A DNA stretch of 64,000 nucleotides from Anniella stebbinsi (Eukaryota > Chordata > Lepidosauria > Squamata > Anniellidae), in contig JARDYH010000001.1 in NCBI GenBank assembly GCA_029215795.1, forward strand, positions 116,958,533 through 117,022,532, written 5' to 3'. Under the pieces are notes generated by a model. It saw only the letters and a list, made by a program, of their open reading frames with translations. It was not told the DNA's origin and made no database searches. A program made the position numbers and the translations under genes. Positions 24,975 through 64,000 of the stretch are shown here, piece by piece. Within the stretch, counting starts at the first letter, position 1; each line of letters starts with the position of its first letter.

Positions 24975-27060
24975 ATTGGAATTCTTACTAAGAACAACTA
25001 TGCTGGATCAGAGCAAAGGCCTGTCTAGATCATCATCCTGTTCCCAGTGGCCAATCAAATGCCTGTGGGAAGCATACAGGCAAGACATGAATGCATTAGC
25101 ATACTCCTGCTCATGTTCTTTAGAAACTGGTGTTCAGAGGCACACTGCCTCTAATACTGAACTAGTTGCTATCAATAGGCTTATCCTTTATGAATTTTTC
25201 TAATCTCCATTTAAAGCTGTCTAAGGTGGTGACTTTCACTATATCTTGTGGTATTGGAATTGAATAGTTTAACTATGCACTAAGTAAAGATCTTCCTTTT
25301 ATTGGTCTTAAATCTCATATCACTTAGCTTCTTTAGATAACCCCTGAAGAAAATGTCTCCCTATCCAGTTTCTTCACACTATCATGTCCTGTTACTCATG
25401 TTTTCCCTAATCTAAAAAAGCCCCAAATGTTATAATCTTTCATCATAGGGGAGTTAATTCAGTCTCTTTATCCTTTTGCTTGCCTTCTGGACCTTTCTCC
25501 AACTCTACAATACCCTATTTTAGGTGCAGTGACCAGAACTGTACACCGGATTTCAAATGTGGTTGTACCATAGATGTTTATAAAGTCATTATGATATCAG
25601 TATTTTTTTATTCCTTTCCTAATGATCTCTAACATGGATTTTGCATTTTTACATCAGCCACACACTGGATCAGTGTTTTCATTGAGCTATCCACAATCCC
25701 AGGATCCCTTTCCTGGTCAGTCACCACCAGCTCAGACCCTATCAGTGTATACATGAAGTTAGAAAATTTTGCCCCAGTGTACATAATTTTACACTTGGTT
25801 TCACTGCATGACATATCCATTTTAATGCTCATTTCCTTAGTTTCGAGACATCATTTTGAAGCTCTTTGCTGTCCCTTTTTGTTTTATCTACCCTAAATAT
25901 TTGGTACCCTCTAGGGATATGCATGCCCAAAAATATCAAATTTTATCGTTATCGGAATTTCGGACCAAAAAAATTATCATCTCCGATAATATCGTAGGTT
26001 AATCGTATCGTCTTCACGATAATTATCGGAATCCGATATTTAATTTGCAGCCCCATTGTGCCCTATAGAGCTGAATTTTTTTTTAGAAAAAATGCCTATA
26101 ACTTCTGTATTTTCAAAGTTACAGGCTTGAAATTTGGTCACAATGCTTATGGGGTATGCCTAAGTATGTGTATGAAATTTGAGATCGATCCCTCCAACCC
26201 TCGATTTTAAATGAATTTATTAAAGAACGTTTAAGTTCTGACAGGTCAGAATGACAGCTCGCAACATGCGTTCATTCAGACATGTTAAAAAGTTGCACGA
26301 TCTTTCAAAAATTCATATAAAATCGAGGGTTGGAGGGATCGATCTCAAATTTCATACACATACTTAGGCATACCCCATAAGCACTGTGACCAAGTTTCAA
26401 GCCTCTGACTTTTAAAATACAGAAATTATAGGTTTATTTATATGGCAGTCCGATAATCCGATATAATCGGGCTGAAACTTTTCGGATCGGATATTTATCG
26501 GAAGTTTTTCTATCGTATCGTTATCGTTAATCAGATGTCCGATAATGACCTTATTGTATCGTTATCGGACATTTTAACGATACGATACACATCCCTAGTC
26601 CCCTCATCCCTAACTCTAGATTATTTATTCACCAGTCCCAGTACAGATCCTTGGGGGACCTCACTGTTTACATCCCTTCATTTCAAGAACTGAACATATT
26701 TCTACTGTCTGCTTCCTGTTGTGTAACCAGTAACCTATCTGTAAGACATTTCTTATTATATGAGTGCTAGATTTGTCCAGGAGTCCCTTTTGAAGCCCAT
26801 GTAAATTGTGTCTACCAGATCTGCCTTACTTACACGACTCTCAAAAACTTTGAAAAGTTAGACAGAAAGGTTAACAGAGCCATCCTGATATTTAAGCAGA
26901 TCTTGCCCTTTTATATGGTTGGTAACTTTATCTTTAACGCTGCTTTCTACCAATTTATCCAGAACAGGCCTGACACAACTTGACAGAACAGAGCTAACCG
27001 GCCTGTAATTTCCTGGACCCCTTTGTAAAAAATTGGTGTTACAGCTATGGGAAATGGAGA
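24975..27060. mobile_element. Old LINE-like dispersed repeat, split by a hAT insertion
   Basis: From CTATGCTGGATCAGAGCAAA the sequence follows a dispersed repeat also seen in short form at 20427. It seems to resume after the hAT element (25912-26597) with TCCTTGGGGGACCTCACTG. Homology is by memory of this common pattern; clade (CR1/L3-like) and strand are not firm. Confidence 0.5.
25912..26597. mobile_element. Non-autonomous hAT transposon 2
   Basis: A 686-bp element with ends TAGGGATATGCAT and ATACACATCCCTA, flanked by GTACCCTC (25904-25911) and GTCCCCTC (26598-26605), an 8-bp duplication with one change. Subterminal zones repeat TTATCGG/CCGATAA and ATCCGAT. The interior is a long palindrome, arms about 26099-26218 and 26309-26430. 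No transposase. Confidence 0.88.
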
Positions 27061-27698
27061 TATATTGTCATATATCTTTTATCATCAACTGTATAATTGG
27101 GAGGGGTAGGGGTAGGTTCTCTTATTTTAAATAACACCTCAAGAACTTTTCAACAAATAGTAACAAAAAAAGTTAGTGTTGCATTGGTTGCTGTCCAATG
27201 TAGACTGGAAGCAGCGCATAACAAGCAAAAGGCAACAGCTTGGGCATACAGCTGTACGTAATGTTAAGTAATTACAGTTTTTTTAAAAAACCCAACCTGA
27301 ACAATCAAAGAGTAGTTAACAATCAAATTAGGTTTATATGAATCATAAGTATATTGAAACTGTCCAATATGTACATATAATTCCTATTATACACACAAAT
27401 TGATGTGTATAATAGGTATTATATGTACACATTGTGTACAGCTGTGTGCCCAAGGGCATTCTTGTTATCTAGCAGTGCATAACATACATAAATAATATAG
27501 GGAAGCCTTTGAGCACTGACCAGAGCACTTGCCTAGAGACTGTACTAGACACAGTCTAATGGCATAATTCTATGTTTATTGAAAATTAAGCTCCACACTA
27601 TTCAACGCTGCTTACTACAGGTAAGTGTGCATAGCACTGCATCCTTAGTCTGCAATCCTAAAAACACTTACTAGTGAGTAATTTAAACTGAACAAAAT
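27061..27698. other. Unassigned sequence
   Basis: No gene seen. A short inverted repeat at about 27363-27430 pairs ATGTACATATAATTCCTAT with ATAGGTATTATATGTACA. Confidence 0.45.
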
Positions 27699-27872
27699 TA
27701 GGGTGACTATATGGAAAGGAGGACAGGGCTCCTGCAGTTTTGACTGTTGTGATGAAGAGGGAATTTCACCAGGTGCTGCATGCATACAAATGACACCTGC
27801 TGAAATTGTCTTTTGTATACAACTGTTAAAGATACAGGAGCCCTGTCCTCCTTTCCATATGGTCACCCCTAA
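27699..27872. mobile_element. Palindromic MITE, family D single copy
   Basis: Ends AGGGTGACTATATGGAAAGG and CCTTTCCATATGGTCACCCC pair over about 35 bp, including GAGGACAGGGCTCCTG. The middle has GTGATGAAGAGGGAATTTCA, shared with 18431-18750. Flanked by TA on each side. Confidence 0.85.
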
Positions 27873-28299
27873 GTATGATACAATGGAACATACTTCCAAG
27901 ATAGCAGGCATAAAATTGTGCTCTACGTGTATTTAAAGTTTGCCAGTGCCTAGATTAGCTTCTTGAACTGACTGGAGATATTTTCACTGCAATATGTAAG
28001 CAAGTATGATGCATATAAACCAACAAGTTATTGTGAACTCTATTCTAGCAAGTGCATATCGGATTCCTTGACGTAGGGATATGCAAGCAACTCATAGACC
28101 AGTGGAAAATGAATGAGTATAATGCAATGAAGTACAAAAAAACTAAGTAAGACAATTCCAATTTGACTCTCAAATTTAAATTCCACATTAACTTAAGACA
28201 ATAAATTTGAATCAGAGTTTGAGATTTGTATAGTAAAATTTGGTTTGTTTACCTCAACAAACAGTGGACCAGTAAAGCATTTCCACAAGTGGAGCAGAT
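27873..28299. other. Unassigned sequence
   Basis: Nothing recognised. Confidence 0.5.
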
Positions 28300-29284
28300 T
28301 TCATTTTTATTTTATTCATGGCTTCCGTTGCAAACATAATTGAAAACAAGATCAAGGAAATTTTACATCACATTTATTCCTAGCAGTGCAATACCAACCA
28401 GTGTTGTTGTTACATACTTTTAGTGTGCTCATTTAAGAATTTAAAAGTATATAGAAAAAAAATCACAAGTTTCTATTCACAAAAAGTGAACAAAGTTTCA
28501 ACAGTTAATTTAATTATTTTGTAGAAAAAGTGGAATTAAGTACATTTATAAAATTGCAATTATAATTACAGAAAAATAATTTAATGTCCTATATTCTCCC
28601 AGAACCTGTGGTTGAAACTGATCACCACAATACGCCATATAAAGCAGCAGCAGAAGTGATGACTGTGCGAGAAACAAGCTGTTTCCAGGTTCATTTAAGG
28701 TTTGCTGTTTCATTTGTTTGAAAAATGAGGTTTAGAATTTGGCACACCTTGCATCTCTTAAGCCCAATAGTATAGAATGCTTACCATCCCACATCTGTGT
28801 CTACTTCATGGACTTCCTAGTGCAATTTATAGGAATAGGCAGCCTCCAGAAAAGCTCTCCCTTCTGACTTTCATCTGAATGTGAAGCCTAAGGAAAAAGA
28901 TACTACACTATAATAGCACAAGGCTTGTATAGGCAAAGGAAAATGTTGGCTTGCCAAAAATGACCCATAAGCCCTATGATGTCTGTGCCCTAGACATTGA
29001 GCTGAACTTTGGAGTTTCAGAAATCCCATTCCCTATTTGCCCTGTCCAGATAAGTCTCAATAAACTAAAAATCTGAAATTGTTGTTGTCACTACATTTAT
29101 CTACACGCTGAAACATTTATCACTCAGGCTACATGTTAGTTGCAATACAGAACAGTGGTCACACCAAAGTACAAATGTGCAGCAGTGTCAGAGGTAATTT
29201 ACATTGCACTGAATGAAAAGGTATTTAAGTATCCTATAGAGGTTTAAAATTCTTTACATTTTCAGAACTTAATATTTCCTAAAT

Positions 29285-29425
29285 TAGCCTTCCCTAACCT
29301 GCCGCCCTCCAGATGTTTTGGACTTCAACTCTCATCAGCCCGTCAGCATGGCCAATGGTCAGGAATGCTGGGAGTTGTAGTCCAAAACATCTAGATGGCA
29401 CCAGATCAGGGAAGACTATTCTAAA
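29285..29425. mobile_element. Palindromic MITE, family C copy
   Basis: TTAGCCTTCCCTAACCTG at the left and CAGGGAAGACTATTCT at the right, with CCTCCAGATGTTTTGGACTT pairing with AGTCCAAAACATCTAG. Same family as at 11438. Confidence 0.8.
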
Positions 29426-30377
29426 TGATGGAACACACACATTCTGTAAGAGTGAAGGCAACTTCATACAAGACCGACATGGAACATTTTCAACATGCAC
29501 ATTCCCTTTAGCTCCTAGTGCATGTAGCAATATTGCTGTCATTCAGAATATTCAAAGATTGAACCACCATCATATCAGGTGATTTCTTGTTTAAGGATGA
29601 TACCAAGCCCTCTTTTTATTTACTAAAATAATGATTAGTGTAAGATTTTATGGCAGGAAGTAAGCTATGTCATTCATTCCCATGGGAACTATTTCTGCAA
29701 AGTTTTGTAGGTACATTACAGCAATCTTGAGGCATATTCGAGTACAAGACACCAAGTTCTCACCTACAACTTATTTTAGTGATGTAGAACACAAAGTCCT
29801 CCCAGCTATATAGAGTTGGCAGTAAGAGAAATCTGTGTGGAGGATACTTGGGACATGCTTGGACCTGGGTCTTTGACAAAATCCTGTTAAATACAAGATT
29901 TTGAATAGGATATTTGCCCTTGCTTGCCTCCCTCATCCACTTCCCCCTTCATCTGTTTCTCTAGTCCTATTCTATTCCTTTACTGCGTTCCAACTGTTGT
30001 AAAGGAGATTCAGAAAAAGGATAGTGGTGGTGAAGGAAAAACAGAGGGGGAAGGTGATCAGCTTATGAGCCAGCAGCATGTGTGTGTGGAGGATAGTGGT
30101 TCCTAGTGACATTTTGCTTAAGAAATCCCACAAACAATTATCAACTGGCAATTTTGAGGTATCATTTTGAAACACCGTAGTTTTGAATTTCATGGCCCAG
30201 AATTTTTTTTGCTCTTATTTGGATACCTAAAATCTGGTGCTTCCACCAAAGAAATACATATGCCACTGCCCTTAATGCTACTACATTAAGATTTCAAAGG
30301 CAACTTTTGGTCCTGACTTTCACACTGAATGAATACAGTGCAAAAATTCCCATTTTCCACCACCAGACCCTACACAA

Positions 30378-30625
30378 CCTGGCAACACAAAGTTTCATTT
30401 GGACTACCCCACAAGAGAAAACACAACAAGTTTATTTATTTACACCTGCTCAGGTCTTTACACCTTGGTTTCTCATTTCCAATGTTCACTATTACATTTA
30501 TATTATAGTACTTGAAATATGTTGCTTCCTTGCTGCTTCCTTGCTGCTTGGGTCTCTGGCTTGTTAATGTACATGAAAGCCTGGCAACACAAAGTTTCAT
30601 TTGGACTACCCCACAAGAGAAAACA
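30378..30625. repeat. 46-bp exact direct repeat, 202 bp apart
   Basis: 30378-30423 and 30580-30625 are identical, starting CCTGGCAACACAAAGTTTCA. The space between contains a small tandem of TGCTTCCT. It lies in the GK 3' flank. Confidence 0.9.
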
Positions 30626-31735
30626 ACCTTGTTTAATCTAGAAGCTTGTGGCACTTACAGGTTTTAGAGTCCTCAGTATGCCTAGATAATGCACATGAAC
30701 AGAAGAGAATAAATCAATAATTGGTGGGGGGGGGGGGTTTAAGAAAAAAAGCACCATTGAAGACTTCAATATTGAATGAAGAAAAACTGATCGTGAAAAA
30801 AAAACAGCTGTTGCTCCCTTGGTTACTACAGATATGGTTTTGGCAGACATTGTTTTGGGAAGTTTTCTATAAACGGGAAAAAGCCTTCATAACTTTACAA
30901 ATGTGTATCTAGTGCCAAGTTGTTATTTTTTTTAAAAAAAATTAACTTTTTAATGGTAATCTTCCATGTCAAAATGTATGAAACAGGTATTGGCAGATGA
31001 GGAACCTAACTAAGGCTTCTATCCCATCATACATTTAAGCAGGGAACAGGTGGCAGCAATGTTGTGTGTGTTCCAATGTTGTGTGTGTTCCTTATTTGTC
31101 CTTCCTCAAATGGCACACATAGTATTTTGACAACGAATTGAGTCAAAATGATGCCATCACAATGGAAGAGAGCCCCAGATTCTCTTCAGATGTTGCAGTT
31201 TCCTGGAAATCCACTAATGAGCCTCATTTGCAATGACCTTCAAGAGAAAACATATAATCAGTAATCAAACACTTTTTGTTAAAAAGGCATAGTTTAATGC
31301 AATCCTTATGATGTCTTTTTATAAAATGATTTAGCTAAAAGTGTAAATCACCTGGCAAATTCATGTAATCCCAATTTAGAGCATGGAGTACTTTATCTCG
31401 GAGAGAGTGACAACTCATAAAATAGCACTGCAGAAAAGTTGTGGAATGGCAATTGTTGCACCAAGTAAGGAATACCATTCAGAGCTTGGAAGTGCTCCTG
31501 TAATTGACAGTTCTTTTTCCATTTCAGTGATAAGGTAGGTCTAAATAGGTAGATTCTGGGCAAGAAGTTCATTCCTACTAAACAAGCCAGCTAAAGGTGA
31601 AGTGAACAAAGGCATTACGTTTTACCACATTTTCTACCTCATGGGGAGCAGACTACACATAACTGCTTCAAATCTACAAAGTACTAGTCTGTTCTTAACA
31701 GGATTATGGTTCCATAATAAATAATTGCAACAGAC

Positions 31736-31958
31736 TGGCTCAATTCGGACGACACAATAAACAACTGGTGTGGGGGAAACAATCGTCAATTGTTTTTACT
31801 ATTGTGTCATCCGAATGCTGCCATAGTCAACTCAGCGCTGATCCTCATCCACACCACAGTTGATTACTTATTACCATGTTGTGTGGGGAGTGCCCCCTAG
31901 GGTAAGGGTTAGGGTTAGTCAACCCACCACTGACTATCGTGTCGTCCAAATTGAGCCA
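31736..31958. mobile_element. MITE with CTCAATTCGGACGACAC ends
   Basis: Inverted ends TGGCTCAATTCGGACGACAC and GTGTCGTCCAAATTGAGCCA (one mismatch in 20). 223 bp. Internal sequence pairs ACAATAAACAACTG-like with CAGTTGAT-like segments and includes GGGTTAGGGTTAG. No clear duplication. Confidence 0.85.
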
Positions 31959-32822
31959 CTATCTGCCATGAGGAAACTATACCTCATTCAGAGAATTTAG
32001 ATTGTGCATTGAAGCTTATTGGACTTGTTCTATGCGTAAGCATTTGAATGACCATGAAACATATATAGCAATGTACTGTAATGTACAAATGCAAAACCAC
32101 AATTGTGGCCTAAACATCACTGCAATGAAGGGCACAACAAGCCACATACAGTTGGCTCATTAGAGGAATGGCGCCTGATATGTACTGGGGATTCAAACAA
32201 GCTCCTTTGAGTAAAGTCACAGTAGCTTATTTTGATTGTACGAAACAGGTCAATGTGTCACTTTTAAGAGCAAAGTACTAGATTTTTCTTATGTTAATGG
32301 CACCTTGATCTTAACAACAACAATGACTATCAAATTTTTTATGGCATAAACATTTGCGGACTTCCACTACATCAGATGCATGATGAAACCCTGACTTGTC
32401 CCTGAAATATCAACAGGTTTGTTTTTTATAGTTGAGCTGGCACAATATGGAGTGCGGCTCATCCCAAGCATTTATTTGCTACACTATAAAGTTCTAAGGA
32501 TTAGTCCATAAGGCCTGTCTGAAATCATGGTTCCTTAAAATAAATTCCATTGCTTTGAGTTCTCAAAGGAAGAATAATTGGATTGCATCTTTTATCACAA
32601 TATGCAGAAAATTAGGAATTGTAGCAATGCTTTTAAAAAACTGCTTTGAAAAGAAGCTTCACATAGACAAGCAACCTGGCAGAGATTATGGCAAAGGATA
32701 TACATAAAATAATGATACCAAAATATTGTATTCAATAAATTTTCAATTCTTTCTTACAAATTGAAAGCAGTAAAACAAACTAGCAGTGATACCTTGTAAA
32801 TATAAACTAGTTAAATAATAAA

Positions 32823-62430
<29,608 letters not shown>

Positions 62431-62994
62431 CTGCAAACAACACAATACAAAACTTCACCAAACCAGTTTATAAAAACAGTAAGTAAAGGGAGTGGCAGAC
62501 AAGCCTGGCACCTACACCTTAAACAGTTACTTGGAAGCAATTCCACTGATGACAGTGACACGGAAATACAGATGAACAGTCCTAATAAAACGCTGAGCCT
62601 TTTATACACAGCAGAAAATTATCAAAGATCAGGATGATATGGCAACACTTGCTTAACTCTAGAAAAGGATATGTAACACTATGTTGCTGTAAACTGGAGT
62701 TAAATATACTTTTTGAAAAGCAGCTATAAGCAAGGACTTTTGAGTCATGAGTTATATTATGGCTTTTGCAACGCTATGGAATGATTTTGCAATAATCTGA
62801 AAGGTCAATATATCAAGTAGACTAAGGGAGGTAGCAAAAAGTTTCTGGGGATTATGGACAAGTAGAGCGATGAATCAAGGATACCTCCCCTATTGTCTGA
62901 ATAACTATAGTCTGAATAATACTAAAAGGGAGGGATGTAAAATATATGAAGCAGAGACACATATAAAGAAATGTAATGTAATTATCCACTTAGT

Positions 62995-63123
62995 GTGCAA
63001 TCCTATGCATGTTTAGACAGAAAAACTCTCTACAACTCCTAGCATGCCCCAACCAGCGCGGCTGGCTAGGGTATGTGGGAAGTTGGAGGACATTTTTCTG
63101 TCTAAATATGCATGAGATTGCGC
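62995..63123. mobile_element. Short hairpin MITE, family A copy 3
   Basis: GTGCAATCCTATGCATGTTT at the left and AAATATGCATGAGATTGCGC at the right, with CAGCGCGGCTGG at the centre. It is upstream of exon 2 in the first intron of GK. Confidence 0.85.
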
Positions 63124-64000
63124 TCTTACAATATAAGTGGTATCATTAGTACAATATTATTCTTCCCCGTTAAGATTGGTAGAAATCATTTCCCTCTTTA
63201 TACTGTTACTGGTCTATAAAGATAAACTGTTGAGATTAGTGTCTGTGCATAATTTACTGTTTTCTCGCAAACTTCATAACTGGTAATCTAAATCCCAAAT
63301 TCACCTTCCCCTTCTGAAGTAGCTTTAGGGAGAATGCTGATACATTTGACATTCCTGAGTAACTGTATTATATAAACACTAACACTAAAAATAGAATACT
63401 GTTATGTTCACAAAAATATGACAGAGGAATTTTGAACACTGTATATCAATGATCCAATTTAGTTAGAAAATGGGCAACAGTAATTATTTTGTTTATTCTA
63501 TAAAAATGGGGATAATTATGAAGTTTCCATGCTCTTCTGAAACATCTCAACTCAAGTTTGACCAGACTCTTACCAGAAGTGAGGCATTAGCACAGAGTCT
63601 TCAATCTGCAGTCAAAGCAACAATTACTGCTAACTAAATCTTTGTGCAAAAGCATAAAGTGGCCAGGGTAATTCAAAAACCATATTTAGTTCATGAAAAA
63701 TATTTTTCCCACATAAAAGTATTTCTGCTTTAATATGTATTGTTTAAATCTTTTAATTATACCATGCTTTGGGAATACTGAAACGCAGATTAAAATAACC
63801 TAATAAATAAATATACTAGGTTCTGGCCATTCCCAGTCAGATGTGTTAGATGGACAAATAGACTAATATGGTATAAGGCAGCTTCCTATACTCTTATCTA
63901 CATAAGTTTATTGGTACATTTAAAATGAAATAAAAATATTTTAACAGTTGCTGATGTAGTAGTCCTTTTCATTCATTGTTTTTCCAGCTTCTTCCTAAAC
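63124..64000. other. GK intron 1 (part)
   Basis: No exon found. 63831-63893 (GTTAGATGGACAAATAGACT, GGTATAAGGCAGCTTCCTAT) is a SINE tail fragment. Confidence 0.5.

Larger units (their letters stand above)
28300..32822 (-). other. GK: GK 3' flank, probable 3' UTR, end undetermined
   Basis: Sequence downstream of the GK stop on the minus strand. Minus-strand AATAAA hexamers (plus-strand TTTATT) occur at 30431-30440, 29615-29620, 28373-28378 and 28306-28316, the last two forming a small cluster. Which one is used cannot be told from sequence. Within this stretch are two MITEs and a 46-bp direct repeat; the rest matches nothing I recognise. Confidence 0.45.

Noticed and set aside
1..28000. TAB3, the neighbour of GK in mammals
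   Set aside because: No plus-strand exon resembling its C-terminal zinc finger was seen; it probably lies outside the window.

Overview
This is a 64-kb piece of a vertebrate nuclear genome. It is AT-rich, intron-rich and densely seeded with interspersed repeats. The mix of L2-type LINE fragments, tRNA-derived SINE remnants, 8-bp-TSD hAT MITEs and many short palindromic MITEs looks like a squamate reptile, most likely a lizard. That assignment is inference from repeat style; the gene itself only says 'amniote'.

Only one protein-coding gene can be supported: glycerol kinase (GK), on the minus strand from 62430 down to a stop codon at 32823-32825. Eighteen coding exons, all with GT-AG borders and compatible phases, give 526 uninterrupted residues. 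The first coding exon and promoter lie beyond position 64000. The protein keeps the glycerol-binding Arg-Glu and Tyr, the catalytic Asp, both FGGY-kinase signatures and a hydrophobic C-terminal tail encoded by a separate last exon. It should phosphorylate glycerol to glycerol 3-phosphate, and the tail suggests the membrane-anchored (outer mitochondrial) isoform. The 18-nt exon known from one mammalian isoform was not found.

Region by region: 1-4.6 kb holds a long palindrome, an antisense L2 fragment with a broken reverse transcriptase, a hairpin MITE, a microsatellite and a GC-rich hAT element with perfect ends. From 4.6 to 16.7 kb is mostly unrecognised sequence with scattered MITEs, an L2 endonuclease remnant, a SINE and a LINE 3' end. 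An orphan CpG-rich patch lies at 16.7-17.4 kb. From 18.4 to 27.9 kb there are several large inverted-repeat elements, nested insertions and a second hAT element sharing ends with the first. From 27.9 to 32.8 kb is the GK 3' flank and probable 3' UTR. From 32.8 to 64 kb are the GK exons and introns. The introns carry a dimer-organised minisatellite, a sense-oriented LINE fragment, an L2 inserted in a MITE, another L2, a retroviral primer-site-like sequence and a solo LTR ending 36 nt from the exon 4 splice donor.

No RNA gene, CRISPR array or operon was seen. The most interesting items are non-coding: palindromic elements with distinctive subterminal motifs, the splice-donor-rich hAT element, the solo LTR and the CpG patch without an assigned gene.
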